The notes under the pieces: model-generated
Databases searched by the model: none
What the model was told of the DNA's origin: nothing
What the model saw: the letters and a program-made list of their open reading frames with translations, nothing else
Made by a program: the position numbers and the translations under genes
Shown: positions 36,081-46,600 of the stretch, piece by piece
Numbering within the stretch: the stretch's first letter is position 1
Layout of the letters: the number at the start of each line of letters is the position of its first letter
Source: JAIBAJ01 sp965284645
Lineage (GTDB): Bacteria > Bacteroidota > Bacteroidia > JAIBAJ01
Reading direction: 5' to 3'
NCBI GenBank assembly: GCA_965284645.1
Contig: OZ260106.1
Coordinates: 1,178,001-1,242,000 of the forward strand
DNA length: 64,000 nucleotides

Positions 36081-37418
36081 ATGCCTAGTTTACGCAGTTT
36101 AGTCTTGGTTCTGTTTTCCTTGGTTTGGACTCCAGCTGTTGCCCAAAACCTTACACCGGCACAATTGCAATCCGATTTCAACTTTTTGCGGCAAGCCCTC
36201 GAAAAACAACACCCTGCCTTATACCATTACACTCCTAAAAATCGGATGGACCAGGTTTTTGATAGTATCCAAGCTCAACTTCAAAAACCTTTGTCGGCTC
36301 AAGCTTTTTATTCGCTTTTGTCCTTGTTGAATCAGGAAGTGAAGGATGGCCATACCACGCTATTGCCTGTCCAAAGCGAAGAAGAGGCCCTCTACCTTCC
36401 GTTTCGGTTTACACTGGTAGCAGGCGAATTGTACATCGACCGAAATTTGTCGAACGACTCCAATTTGCCGATTTGGGTAAAAGTTTTGTCAATCAATGGC
36501 TCAAGTACTTCATTCATACTCAACGAAATGCGCAAACGTCTCAGTCGCGATGCCTTTAGTTTGGCCTATCCCGATTGGGTTTTGAGCAAATATTTCCGCT
36601 CCTATTTTCAGTTTTTCTTTGGCTCCTTCCCTGAATTTCGAATTCTTTATTCCTCTGGTAGCGGACAGGATAGTCTTTTCGTTCAAGGTTTAACCTATAC
36701 CCAAATTCAGCAAAACCAACTTAGAAATTACCCTTCTAAAAGTCTTGAAAAGGGAGTAGATTTCAGCTTTTATCCAGCGAAATCCGCGGCATACCTTCAA
36801 ATTAAAGATTTCCACAATAGCAACTACAAAGCCATTTACCACCAATCATTTAAAAAGGAAATTAAGTCATTTTTTGATTCTGTGAGGCGGTCTTCCTGCC
36901 AAGCCGTGGTTCTTGATCTCCGCGACAACCAAGGTGGCGATATACAAAATGGTGTTTATCTGCTTTCTTTCTTACTGCAACAGCCCTTTCAGATGGTTCA
37001 ACAATATTTGGGCAAATCCGGAAAACCTTGTTCGGGCCCTCAAAAAGGATTTCACAAGCCCCAAAAGCAGGCCTTCAAGGGAGCAGTTACCGTGTTGGTC
37101 AACGGAGGAAGTTTCTCCAATTCGGTGTTGGTTTCCAAGGCATTAAAGCGTGCTGGCCGGGCCCAATTTATAGGTAGTGAACCAGGCGGAAGCCCCAAAG
37201 GATTCTGTGGGTTTTCGCATTCGATTACCTTGCCAAATTCAAAGATTCAGGTGGACATACCGAACAAAATTTTGGTGTTGGATTCGGGCTATTTTCAACA
37301 AAATTTAAAGCCTTTTCCGTTTGTAGACCAAGCTTGTAACCCTCTTCTAAGCGATTTCATGAGCCACAGAGATGCTTGCTTGGACAAGGCTTTAGACTTT
37401 TCGAACAAACGAAAATAA
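36081..37418 (+). CDS. secreted S41-family serine peptidase
   Basis: 445 residues with a signal peptide (about 1-22, ending PAVAQN). The family segments are KDGHTTLLP (His91), VVLDLRDNQGGDIQNG (about 276-291) and VLVNGGSFSNSVLVSKAL, which contains the nucleophile Ser (344-348), followed by IGSEPGGSPKG. There is no clear PDZ domain, which fits the S41B/C-type periplasmic or surface peptidases common in Bacteroidota. The substrate is unknown. It stands alone between tetR and an intergenic repeat block. Confidence 0.85.
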   Translation: MPSLRSLVLVLFSLVWTPAVAQNLTPAQLQSDFNFLRQALEKQHPALYHYTPKNRMDQVFDSIQAQLQKPLSAQAFYSLLSLLNQEVKDGHTTLLPVQSEEEALYLPFRFTLVAGELYIDRNLSNDSNLPIWVKVLSINGSSTSFILNEMRKRLSRDAFSLAYPDWVLSKYFRSYFQFFFGSFPEFRILYSSGSGQDSLFVQGLTYTQIQQNQLRNYPSKSLEKGVDFSFYPAKSAAYLQIKDFHNSNYKAIYHQSFKKEIKSFFDSVRRSSCQAVVLDLRDNQGGDIQNGVYLLSFLLQQPFQMVQQYLGKSGKPCSGPQKGFHKPQKQAFKGAVTVLVNGGSFSNSVLVSKALKRAGRAQFIGSEPGGSPKGFCGFSHSITLPNSKIQVDIPNKILVLDSGYFQQNLKPFPFVDQACNPLLSDFMSHRDACLDKALDFSNKRK

Positions 37419-37429
37419 GGCTGATTTTT

Positions 37430-37605
37430 TTTTGTTTTGGCGTGCCGCTTTGGCCTTTAAGTTTTACCGAAGTTCGAAGCATTGGTGAGGGCCAAATCGC
37501 CGGGCTATCCGCAGTAGTCCTCAGGCTGCTCCGTGCCTCCGCATCCTTGTGGGCTACTTGCTTCTATCCCTGCCCGAATGCCTACCTGCCCAATATTTGC
37601 AAGAA
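37430..37605 (+). repeat. GC-rich dispersed repeat, copy 6
   Basis: Diverged copy: core CCTCAGGCTGCTCCGTGCCT, GCATCCTTGTGGGCTAC, then CTTCTATCCCTGCCCGAATG. It forms an inverted pair with copy 7, with a decayed MITE between them. Confidence 0.7.
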
Positions 37606-37645
37606 AACAACCAGCTTACTTATCTAAACTTTCACCCAATTTTAA

Positions 37646-37734
37646 CCTAGATCAGGCCTAAGAATGGCATAAACCAATAACCAGTTGCAAATCAAACAGA
37701 TAGAATATTAAACTCTTCTACTGATTAATTTGGG
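37646..37734 (-). repeat. MITE-like element, internally deleted copy
   Basis: About 89 bases. It begins CCTAGATCAGGC after TTTTAA and ends GATTAATTTGGG before TATAA, and retains AACCAGTTGCAAATCAA. The central part is missing and substitutions are frequent, so it is an old copy. Confidence 0.65.
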
Positions 37735-37834
37735 TATAAATGCCTTACCCTTTCGAAACTGGCATAATTAGGTCAAGTTTTTCTAATGCCTAATTAAGCC
37801 AAAAAGCTCTTTTATTTCAGTTCGTTTCAGGGCC

Positions 37835-38018
37835 GAATGCTTGTGCTTGCATTGCTGCCCCGGCCAAGGATAGAGCGTGATACCCCACAGGGCTGCGCCC
37901 CGAATGCTTTCGGGGGGAGCAGACCGAGGAGTATTAGCGATAGCCTGGCCCTGACGCCTTGGCACAAATGCCCGTAGAAGCACAAAATCTTTTTAGGCGG
38001 CAGGGGGACGCCCAAAAA
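37835..38018 (-). repeat. GC-rich dispersed repeat, copy 7
   Basis: Core CCCACAGGGCTGCG interrupted by a short extra hairpin (CCCCGAATGC ... TTTCGGGGGG), then AGCAGACCGAGGAGTATTAG and the terminal GGCGGCAGGGGGACGCC. The hairpin is absent from the other copies. Confidence 0.7.
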
Positions 38019-38199
38019 AAATAGCGTTAAAAAAGAAGCAAAAGGGAATGCATTTTAAGGAAAGGCGGTTGCGGAAACAATGGATTTTGGCCCTTACTTG
38101 TGCCAAGAATAAATCCCCTTTTTTGTATAAGAATAAGGCTGTTTCGAGCATTATTAACATTTTCTACCAAATAAATTTTTGCACTTTCCTTCTCAGGTA

Positions 38200-38207
38200 T
38201 ACATTTG
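38200..38207 (+). promoter_or_regulatory. -7 promoter box TACATTTG for sdhC
   Basis: Exact TAnnTTTG match 22 bases before the ATG at 38230; it supports this start over the longer frame from 38179. Confidence 0.65.
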
Positions 38208-38229
38208 CACGTTAAATCATACTTTAGAA

Positions 38230-38922
38230 ATGGCACAACTTGCTGCAGTTCTCGGTTCTTCCATCGCAAAAAAATACACCATGGCCTTGTCTGGCTTGTT
38301 TTTGATAGTGTTTTTGCTGGAACATCTTTACACCAATTTACTCCTTTACGCTGGCGATGGCGGTTTGAAGTTTAACGAAGCTTCGCATGAAATGACCAGT
38401 AGTTTGTTTATCCGCATTGTGGAAGTCGTACTTTTTGCGGCGATTATAATGCACGTATTTCAGGCCACGGTGCTAACCCGCGAGAATGCCAAAGCCCGTC
38501 CGGTGAAATATGCCGTAAGTGGGGTAAGCGAAACTAGCAATTGGTTTAGTCGCAACATGGGTTTGACCGGAAGTTTAATCCTGTTTTTTATCGTGGTGCA
38601 TTTGTATAACTTCTTTTTACCCTACCGTATTACAGGTGAAGTTGGGGATGGACAAGCTTTAACCTTGGCCCAATGTGTTGTGGCCGCTTTGCGCAACCCT
38701 GTTTATGCCGGACTATATTTAGTAAGTGTGGTTTTCTTAGGTTTTCACTTAAACCATGGATTTCAATCGGCTTTTCAAACCTTGGGTTTCAACAATAAAA
38801 CCTATGCACCGCTTTTAAAAATGGCTGGAACAGGTTTGGCCCTGTTGTTTACCCTTGGCTATGGTTCATTCCCAATCTTGATTTATTCAGGTGTTTGCGG
38901 AATCGATGTTCTTCCACTTTAA
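38230..38922 (+). CDS. sdhC: succinate dehydrogenase cytochrome b subunit
   Basis: 230 residues with five membrane helices. Haem-ligand-type histidines lie in LEHLYTNLLL, MHVFQATVL, VHLYNFFLP and GFHLNHGFQ. This is the single-subunit (SdhC/FrdC-like, di-haem b558) membrane anchor used by Bacteroidota instead of the SdhC-SdhD pair. It anchors SdhAB and passes electrons to or from the quinone pool. It leads the operon sdhC-sdhA-ORF-sdhB with its own promoter box. Confidence 0.93.
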   Translation: MAQLAAVLGSSIAKKYTMALSGLFLIVFLLEHLYTNLLLYAGDGGLKFNEASHEMTSSLFIRIVEVVLFAAIIMHVFQATVLTRENAKARPVKYAVSGVSETSNWFSRNMGLTGSLILFFIVVHLYNFFLPYRITGEVGDGQALTLAQCVVAALRNPVYAGLYLVSVVFLGFHLNHGFQSAFQTLGFNNKTYAPLLKMAGTGLALLFTLGYGSFPILIYSGVCGIDVLPL

Positions 38923-38965
38923 TTCAATTCGATAAATCTTTTAAAGGTTGTAAAATCTTACGATA

Positions 38966-40942
38966 ATGAGCAAATTAGATGCGAAAATCCCAGCAGGTCC
39001 ACTTGAAACAAAATGGACCAAGTACAGAAGTACGGTTCCACTAGTAAACCCTGCCAACAAACGCAACATCGAAATCATCATCGTTGGTTCCGGACTTGCC
39101 GGTGCCTCCGCTGCGGCTTCTTTGGCTGAATTGGGTTACAAGGTAAAATGCTTCTGTTTCCAAGACAGTCCACGTCGTGCCCACAGTATTGCTGCCCAAG
39201 GAGGTATCAATGCTGCCAAGAATTACCAAAACGACGGCGATAGCACGTATCGCTTGTTTTACGATACCATCAAAGGTGGCGACTACCGTGCCCGCGAAGG
39301 CAATGTATACCGTTTGGCCGAGGTGAGTGCCAATATCATCGACCAATGTGTGGCCCAAGGTGTTCCGTTTGCCCGTGAGTATGGCGGATTGTTGAGCAAC
39401 CGTTCGTTTGGTGGTACCCAGGTTCAACGTACTTTTTATGCAGCCGGACAAACCGGACAGCAATTGTTGTTGGGAGCTTATTCCGCTTTGGAGCGTCAGG
39501 TAGGACTTGGAACAGTTAAAATGTACAACCGCCACGAAATGTTGGATGTGGTGGTAATTGATGGAAAAGCACGTGGAATTATTGCCCGCGACTTGGTGAG
39601 TGGAAAATTGGAAAGACATTTTGGGCACGCGGTATTGCTTTGTTCGGGCGGTTACGGAAACGTATTTTTCTTGAGCACCAATGCCATGGGAAGCAATGTA
39701 ACAGCTGCTTGGAAAGCCCACAAAAAAGGCGCTTACTTCGGTAATCCATGTTTTACACAAATTCACCCAACCTGCATACCGGTATCGGGTGATCACCAAA
39801 GTAAATTGACCTTGATGTCGGAGTCGCTTCGAAACGATGGTCGTATTTGGGTTCCAAAAAAGAAAGACGATACCCGCAAAGCAGTTGATATTCCCGAAGA
39901 AGAAAGAGATTATTATTTGGAAAGAAGGTATCCTGCATTTGGAAACTTGGTTCCACGCGACGTAGCCAGTAGAGCGGCAAAAGAGCGTTGTGATGCCGGT
40001 TATGGTGTAGGTGCTTCCAAAATGGCGGTTTACTTGGATTATGCTGCTGCAATAGAGCGTTACGGCAAAATCGAAGCGAATAAACGCAATATACACAATG
40101 CATCTGCAGCTGAAATTACCAAAATGGGTAAGGAAGTTGTAGCTGAGAAATATGGAAACCTGTTTGAGATGTACGAGAAAATAACTGGGGAAAATCCATA
40201 TGAGATGCCGATGCGTATTTATCCTGCGGTGCACTACACCATGGGCGGTTTGTGGGTTGATTACGAATTGATGACTACCGTTCCTGGCTTGTATGCTTTG
40301 GGTGAAGCCAATTTTAGCGACCATGGTGCAAACCGTTTAGGTGCTTCGGCTTTGATGCAAGGATTGGCTGATGGTTATTTTGTAATTCCTTACACCATTG
40401 GAAGTTATTTGAGCAACGACATTCGTACCAAAGCCATTCCAACCGACCATGAAGCCTTTGTACAAGCCGAGAAGAATGTGCAAGACCAATTGGACAAATT
40501 GATTAATATAAAAGGTAGCAAAACTGTTGACCATTTCCACAAGAAACTAGGAAAGATTATGTGGGATAAATGCGGAATGGCGAGGAATGAGGCTGGTTTG
40601 AAAGAAGCTATCCAAGAAATTCGTAAACTAAGAGAAGAATTTTGGAAGGATGTACGAGTTCCGGGTACTCAAAACGAATTCAATCCTGAGTTGGAGAAAG
40701 CTGGTCGCGTAGCCGATTTCTTGGAGTTGGGCGAGTTGATGTGCCAAGATGCTTTGCAAAGGGAAGAATCGTGTGGAGGACATTTCCGTGAAGAATCACA
40801 AACAGAAGACGGTGAAGCCAAACGTGACGATGATAAATTCGCCTATGTAGCTGCTTGGGAATACAATGGAGGTGATTTCCAAGTACACAAGGAAGAATTG
40901 GTGTTTGATGTGGTGCATCCGAGTCAAAGGAGTTATAAGTAG
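38966..40942 (+). CDS. sdhA: succinate dehydrogenase / fumarate reductase flavoprotein subunit
   Basis: 658 residues. The FAD-binding dinucleotide fold is IIIVGSGLAGASAAASLAEL (about 37-56). The FAD-linking His is His73 in RRAHSIAAQGG. The substrate-site segments FTQIHPTCIPVSGDH and MPMRIYPAVHYTMGG are present. The C-terminal FAD site is ALGEANFSDHGANRLGASAL. It is the catalytic subunit of TCA-cycle complex II. It follows sdhC by 43 bases and is separated from sdhB by a 132-residue extra gene. Confidence 0.96.
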   Translation: MSKLDAKIPAGPLETKWTKYRSTVPLVNPANKRNIEIIIVGSGLAGASAAASLAELGYKVKCFCFQDSPRRAHSIAAQGGINAAKNYQNDGDSTYRLFYDTIKGGDYRAREGNVYRLAEVSANIIDQCVAQGVPFAREYGGLLSNRSFGGTQVQRTFYAAGQTGQQLLLGAYSALERQVGLGTVKMYNRHEMLDVVVIDGKARGIIARDLVSGKLERHFGHAVLLCSGGYGNVFFLSTNAMGSNVTAAWKAHKKGAYFGNPCFTQIHPTCIPVSGDHQSKLTLMSESLRNDGRIWVPKKKDDTRKAVDIPEEERDYYLERRYPAFGNLVPRDVASRAAKERCDAGYGVGASKMAVYLDYAAAIERYGKIEANKRNIHNASAAEITKMGKEVVAEKYGNLFEMYEKITGENPYEMPMRIYPAVHYTMGGLWVDYELMTTVPGLYALGEANFSDHGANRLGASALMQGLADGYFVIPYTIGSYLSNDIRTKAIPTDHEAFVQAEKNVQDQLDKLINIKGSKTVDHFHKKLGKIMWDKCGMARNEAGLKEAIQEIRKLREEFWKDVRVPGTQNEFNPELEKAGRVADFLELGELMCQDALQREESCGGHFREESQTEDGEAKRDDDKFAYVAAWEYNGGDFQVHKEELVFDVVHPSQRSYK

Positions 40943-40960
40943 GGAAGGAAAATGTTAATG

Positions 40961-40977
40961 GTTAATTGTTATTTGTT
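40961..40977 (+). repeat. inverted repeat flanking the four-helix-bundle gene, left
   Basis: GTTAATTGTTATTTGTT, matched in 16 of 17 positions by the reverse complement of 41487-41503. It lies just after sdhA. Confidence 0.6.
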
Positions 40978-41039
40978 GGTTGTGAAGAGGTTTAACCGCA
41001 ATTATTAAGGAGGAAAAAAGGAAAAAAAAGTCTCAGGGT

Positions 41040-41438
41040 ATGAAGAGTTTTGAGGAACTAGAATGTTGGAAATCAGGAACCGAAGTACGAAGGTTTATTT
41101 CTGAATTAATAAAGAAATATCCCGCAGATGAAAGATTTGGTTTGATTGATAACACTAGACGAGCCTCAAGATCTGTTACACAAAACATTGCAGAAGGTTA
41201 TGGACGTTTCCATTTTAAAGAGAACATCCAGTTTTGCAGACAAAGCAGAGGGTCATTGTATGAGATTTTGGATCAATTGATTACAGCGAGAGATGATAGG
41301 TATATTAATGAGTCCGAATATGAAGAAGGCAGACGATTAGTAACTAAATCTTTAGCAATATTAAATGGATACATCAATTATTTAGATAACGCAGAAAAGA
41401 AAAACCAAGAACAGAAAAAAGTGAAGTCAACAGATTAA
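41040..41438 (+). CDS. four-helix bundle (S23-like) protein inserted in the sdh operon
   Basis: 132 residues from an ATG preceded by a purine-rich tract. The family pattern is clear: FEELECWKSGTEVRRFISEL, RASRSVTQNIAEGYGR, FCRQSRGSLYEILDQLITA and a helical C-terminus. These proteins were first found in intervening sequences of 23S rRNA and occur widely in Bacteroidota; their function is unknown. Here it separates sdhA from sdhB in the same direction, within a segment of about 540 bases bounded by a 17-bp inverted repeat. This suggests later insertion into the operon. Confidence 0.88.
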   Translation: MKSFEELECWKSGTEVRRFISELIKKYPADERFGLIDNTRRASRSVTQNIAEGYGRFHFKENIQFCRQSRGSLYEILDQLITARDDRYINESEYEEGRRLVTKSLAILNGYINYLDNAEKKNQEQKKVKSTD

Positions 41439-41486
41439 TTGAAGAATATGGAAAGGAAGGCTAATCTGAAACGACTATTAACAAAT

Positions 41487-41503
41487 AACAAATAACGATT
41501 AAC
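41487..41503 (-). repeat. inverted repeat flanking the four-helix-bundle gene, right
   Basis: Reverse complement reads GTTAATCGTTATTTGTT, one mismatch to the left copy at 40961-40977. It ends 9 bases before the sdhB ATG. Confidence 0.6.
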
Positions 41504-41512
41504 TAATTAGAC

Positions 41513-42259
41513 ATGAATCTAACTCTCAAAATCTGGCGTCAGAAAAACGCATCTGACAAAGGAAATTTCGCCACTTACCAAGCAAAAAATGTATCAGAAG
41601 ATATGTCTTTCTTGGAGATGCTTGATGTGTTAAACGAAGAGCTCATTGGAAAAGGTGAAGAGCCAGTAGCATTCGACCACGATTGCCGCGAAGGAATTTG
41701 TGGTATGTGCAGCATGTATATTAACGGACGGGCGCACGGTCCTCAAACAGGTACCACAACGTGCCAGTTACACATGCGTAAGTTCAAAGATGGTGATACC
41801 ATTACTATTGAACCTTGGAGAGCGGCGTCTTTCCCTGTAATTAAAGATTTGGTGGTTGATCGTTCTGCCTTCGATCGCATCATTGCAGCAGGTGGATTTA
41901 TTTCAGTCAATACCGGAAACGCGCAAGATGCCAATGCATTGCCTGTACCTAAAGATGATGCAGATGCCGCTTTTGCAGCAGCAGCTTGTATCGGTTGTGG
42001 AGCTTGTGTAGCAAGTTGCAAAAACTCCTCCGCTATGCTGTTTGTTTCGGCTAAAGTGTCGCAATTGGCTTTGTTGCCGCAAGGTCGACCTGAGGCTACC
42101 ACCCGTGTAATGAACATGGTAAAACAAATGGACGAAGAAGGATTTGGTAACTGCACCAACACCGGTAGCTGTGAAGCGGAATGTCCAAAAGAAATTTCTT
42201 TAGAAAACATTGCCCGTATGAACAGGGAATTCTTGTTTGCGGCTTTGTCGGGGAAATAG
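41513..42259 (+). CDS. sdhB: succinate dehydrogenase iron-sulfur subunit
   Basis: 248 residues. The [2Fe-2S] ligands are Cys58, Cys63, Cys66 and Cys84 (HDCREGICGMC ... TTTCQ). The [4Fe-4S]/[3Fe-4S] ligands lie in CIGCGACVASC (Cys159-169) and CTNTGSCEAECPKE (Cys214, Cys220, Cys224). It relays electrons between SdhA and the cytochrome b subunit. It is the last gene of the sdh operon and is followed by a strong terminator. Confidence 0.96.
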   Translation: MNLTLKIWRQKNASDKGNFATYQAKNVSEDMSFLEMLDVLNEELIGKGEEPVAFDHDCREGICGMCSMYINGRAHGPQTGTTTCQLHMRKFKDGDTITIEPWRAASFPVIKDLVVDRSAFDRIIAAGGFISVNTGNAQDANALPVPKDDADAAFAAAACIGCGACVASCKNSSAMLFVSAKVSQLALLPQGRPEATTRVMNMVKQMDEEGFGNCTNTGSCEAECPKEISLENIARMNREFLFAALSGK

Positions 42260-42277
42260 GAAAAAATACTTTTTGGG

Positions 42278-42315
42278 AAGGTCGGAATGCTGAATGGTGT
42301 TCCGACCTTTTTTTT
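42278..42315 (+). terminator. rho-independent terminator of the sdh operon
   Basis: Perfect 10-bp stem AAGGTCGGAA / TTCCGACCTT around a 12-base loop, followed by a run of eight T. It lies 19 bases after the sdhB stop. Confidence 0.95.
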
Positions 42316-42589
42316 GATGGGTGGTGGTACACAGAGGAAAAGGTTGGACAGAGGAAAATAATTAGAACGCAGATTTCGCAGATTTTTATGAAATGCTATT
42401 GGACCGTTTTGATTCCAGAAATTCTCGTTATAACCAGAACTAGAAACTAAAAGCTTATTCAAAGAGCCACTCTATTCGCAAAACGCTAATCGCATTTTTA
42501 ATAATGAAGCGGAAATCTGATTTTACTGATAGGCGACTGCAATCAGAAACCCTTTTTCTTTTCTAATTTGGCCCTTTAACCAATAGCAA

Positions 42590-42668
42590 CTTCTCCTCTT
42601 TCCTCTTTCCTCTTTCCACTTTTCTCTTTTCTCTTTTCTCTTTTCTCTTTTCTCTTTCCTCCCTCCTC
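42590..42668. repeat. pyrimidine-rich tandem tract
   Basis: About 80 bases of CTCTTTTCTCTTTCC units directly after the cytochrome c lipoprotein stop. No coding signal. Between this tract and the sdh terminator I see nothing recognisable. Confidence 0.8.
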
Positions 42669-42669
42669 C

Positions 42670-43125
42670 CTATTTACTCCCTTCTCTTGCCTTAATCCCA
42701 ATTACATAGCGATAAACGGCTTCTTTTTGGCTGGGATTCAGTTGGGCTTTTTCGGCCATATCATCAATAATCGGTTTCCATTCTGAAACAGGGTGACGGC
42801 TAATGTTTTTGGCTTTATGACAATTGATGCAGGCGCCTGTGGTGTATAGGTTAAAACCTTCATTCAATTGTTCCATAGTAACATCTTTGAAGTGGGGCTG
42901 AATAGCTGCCAAATCAGCCATAGATGGGGCAAAAACACCTTTTGGCAATTCGGGGCTTCCCATAGGATTGGAATTTCCCCAAGGGTCGGAAACAGAACCA
43001 CCTTCGGCTGGGGGAGTTACTGGTGCAGTTGGGGTTGGTGCTGTTGTAGTTTTTTTGGAAGAAGTACAAGCGGCCATTCCAATAAATACCAATAAAACGG
43101 CTGAAAAAAGTAGGTTATGTTTCAT
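42670..43125 (-). CDS. c-type cytochrome lipoprotein
   Basis: 151 residues from the ATG at 43123-43125; the longer frame adds a non-signal N-terminus. The lipobox is GMAAC (Cys20). A Thr/Pro-rich linker precedes a single c-type haem site CINCH (Cys99, Cys102, His103). Met123 in DDMAEKAQ is a candidate distal ligand. It is probably a lipid-anchored periplasmic electron carrier. It faces the sdh operon but is transcribed in the opposite direction. Its partner is unknown. Confidence 0.8.
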   Translation of the reverse strand: MKHNLLFSAVLLVFIGMAACTSSKKTTTAPTPTAPVTPPAEGGSVSDPWGNSNPMGSPELPKGVFAPSMADLAAIQPHFKDVTMEQLNEGFNLYTTGACINCHKAKNISRHPVSEWKPIIDDMAEKAQLNPSQKEAVYRYVIGIKAREGSK

Positions 43126-43202
43126 TAAAATAAATTCAGGTGCTAAAGGTAGTTTGGATTGTATTCCGAGTTTCAAACTGTTCGAAAATACACTACTTTC
43201 AA

Positions 43203-43359
43203 CCAACATTATTCAAATAGAGGATGGATTAATCCAAACAACTTGATATGTTTAGGTTTACCCACTGCAAAAAATTTTGGGATAGAAGTTGTTTTCAATT
43301 AAGCTAAAAAGCTGATTAAAAATTCAAAATCGATTCGGTTTTTCATAAGTGCATTCTGG
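43203..43359 (+). repeat. MITE-like element, diverged copy
   Basis: Starts CCAACATTATTCAAATAGAG, continues GGATTAATCC and ACTTGAT, and ends GCATTCTGGA next to TTTAAA. It matches the intact elements along the length but with many substitutions, so it is an old copy. Confidence 0.5.
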
Positions 43360-43651
43360 ATTTAAAGGATTCGTTTCCCAAAAAAAGGTCAGAAAGTTGG
43401 TAAGGCCTGTATTCAAGTTTAATATACCGATTATAAATCTGTAATAATCCAATTATACTTCGCCATAATTTACCTAAACAGCTTTTATGGCGGCATTTAC
43501 CAATCTAAGCTTATAAGGTGCCTTTGAGCCATTAATAAATTAAAATCGGTATGAAGGGTTGGAAAAAAAAATCCAGACTAGTCGAAATTAACTTTTGTTA
43601 ATCGCTAGGGAATTTGCTCGCTGCACTTTTGCCGCTCAAAAATCCTAAAAC

Positions 43652-46600
43652 ATGAGAAAATCCCTTCTCTTCCTTTTTCTTTTAGTCTTTTCTAAATTAA
43701 ACCTGAACTCACAAAATGTTGGGGTAGATGTAGCCAGTCCTCAACAAAAATTGGATGTAAACGGTGGATTGCGTATTGGAATGACTTCCGTAGGTCTTGC
43801 CGGCAGTATACGCTGGACAGGTTCGGCCTTCGAAGGACATGATGGTTCGGCCTGGATGCCATTAGGCTCTGGGGCTGGCGGTGCCACAGGAGCTACAGGA
43901 CCGACTGGCAGCACAGGTCCAACCGGTGCCACCGGGTTTCTTCAAAATGGTTCAACGGCTGGAAATACGGCTTATTGGAACGGAACTGCCTGGGTAACTA
44001 GTTCTAGCAATATTTTTAACAACGGAGGGGGTGTTGGAATAGGTACGAGTAATCCAACCAATGCAAAACTACATGTTGAAAATCCAGGACAATCCACTAT
44101 GGCACGCTTCGGTAGTGGAAATCCTACTTATATAATGGCTAATTATCCTGTAGTAGGTTTCAATTCCTATTTCGGCGCAGGGAGTTGGCGGTATGGCTCA
44201 TCCAGCTATGGTGGTTTAATTGGAATGGATCCATTTACTGGAAGAATTTTCTTGAGTACGAGTTCCTCGGCTGGCACTGCTGATGGAGCCGCCACCATGA
44301 CGGATGTGATTAATATTGTTCCAAATGCTAATGTAGGTATTGGCACAACTGCTCCAAGCGAGAAACTGGATATATTCGGAAACCTTGACTTAAGTGCGGT
44401 TCAGCCATTGCTTAAATTCTCTGCCACAGGAACACCTCGAACAAGTAACATCACAGCAACTTTCAGCCCTACTGCTACATCGGGTCAAACTATGCTTTTC
44501 AATCTTAGTAATAATACAGCCACTGGGGTAACCGAAATTATGCGATTGCAAGGTGATGGTAAAGTTGGAATAGGGACTACCTCACCTAGCGAAAGATTAG
44601 ATGTGGCAGGCAAAACAAAAACAACAACCTTTCAAATGACCAATGGCGCCGTAGCAAACTATGTTCTGCAAAGTGATGCCTCAGGAAATGCTACTTGGGT
44701 GGCACCCTCTTCACTCGGAGTTACAGGGCCAACAGGAGCGGTTGGCGCCACAGGAGCTACAGGATTAACTGGCGCCACTGGTTTAACAGGAGCGGTTGGC
44801 GCCACAGGAGCAACTGGATTAACTGGCGCCACTGGACTAACAGGTGCAACTGGTTCAACAGGAGCGGTTGGAGCCACAGGAGCTACAGGATTAACTGGCG
44901 GCACTGGACCCGTTGGTGACACCGGTGCAGCAGGACCTACAGGGTTAACGGGTGCTACTGGACAAACTGGTGCTACTGGTTCAACAGGAGCAGTTGGTGC
45001 CACTGGTGCAGCAGGCCCTACTGGATTAACGGGTGCAACTGGCTTTCTTCAAAATGGAACAAGTTCAGGCAATACACCCTTTTGGAACGGAACAGCTTGG
45101 GTAACCAATTCAAGCAATATTTTTAACAATGGCGGAAATGTAGGTATTGGCACCACCTCCCCAAGCGAAAAATTAGAAGTGGCCGGTGCTTTGAAAGCCA
45201 GTGGCGGGGGTGTTTTTGGTAACAATGTAACCAGTACTGGCAACTATTATTTCGACAATACAGGAGGAACAGGCTCAGCACCACCCTTCCGAATTGACGG
45301 GAATGCCGATAAACTATACATCATTGCCGAAAGTCAATCAGGAGGTCCAACTGGAACTGAAATCAGATTGCGTACAGCTTCAACTGCTGGATCGGCAGCG
45401 GATAGGGTAGTGGTAAACAAGGACGGAAATGTGGGAATAGGTTCTTCGGCGCCTATTGCCAAATTAGACGTAAATGGAAATGCCAGTATCTCGTCCACAC
45501 TTGGTGTTGGGGTCGTTTCGCCTACTAATGCTCCTGTTCAAATGGGCAACAACAGCGGTACCCAAGCCAGATTTGGAGGAAGCAATCCTTTGTTTTTGAT
45601 GTCAAACTATCCTACTGTTGGATTCAATACCTATTATGGAAGTGGAGCTTGGCGCTACAATACAGCAAATTTCGGTGCCCTAATTGGAATGGAAACTGGA
45701 ACAGGTCGTATATTCATTAGTACCAGCGGTGTTTCAGGCTCTTCAGATGCTGCAGCAACGATGACAGATGCTGTGAATATTCTTTCCAGCGGCAATGTTG
45801 GTATAGGAACAATCGCTCCTTCCGATAAATTAGAGGTTGTAGGAAATACCAAAACCACAAACCTTCAAGTTGTTTCGGGCGCTTCAGCGGGTTATGTTAT
45901 GCAATCAGATGCCACAGGAAATGCTTCGTGGGTCGCCCCAACTTCCTTGCTTGTCTCTGAAACTGACCCAGAGGTGACTGTTTCTACAACGAATTCGGTG
46001 CCCACTTGGAACGGTACAAGTTTGACAGATGGAACCATTACCGATAATGGCAATGTTGGTATAGGTACGAATTTGCCTTCCGAAAAACTAGAAGTTGCAG
46101 GCAAAACAAAAACCAGCGATTTCCAAATGACCAATGGAGCCTCCAACAACTTTATTCTAAAATCAGATGCCACAGGAAATGCCACTTGGGCTGCAGTTCA
46201 AACCTTGGAAATCGACCCCCAAGTTTCTTCTTCAGGAACCAATTATGTTCCCCGGTGGATAGGAACTACCTTAGACGATGGATCCATTCAAGATGATGGA
46301 ACGTTTGTGGGTATTGCTACCGCTCCTGTTAACGGGAACCGATTGACGGTGAATGGCAAAACCAGCACTACAACCCTTCAGGTATCAAGCGGAGCCACCG
46401 CCAACTACATTCTTCAAAGCGATGCAAGCGGAAATGGCACTTGGGTGAATCCAAATACGTCTATTGCACCCAACAAATTGCAGGATGCAGATGCCAATAC
46501 GAAAGTGGAAGTGGAGAAAAATGCCAATGAAGATAAAATCAGGTTTAGCATGGCAGGCGTTGAATATTTGTTGCTCGATAAAGGACATCATTATGTGTCT

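Noticed and set aside
39041..40324. 427-codon open frame on the minus strand across sdhA
   Set aside because: It lies entirely opposite the well-conserved sdhA gene, and its composition (Thr/Val/Ile-rich with no domain) is that of a shadow frame.
44659..45003. Pro/Val-rich open frame opposite the collagen-like region
   Set aside because: It is the reverse-strand image of the Gly-X-Y repeat and has no start context.
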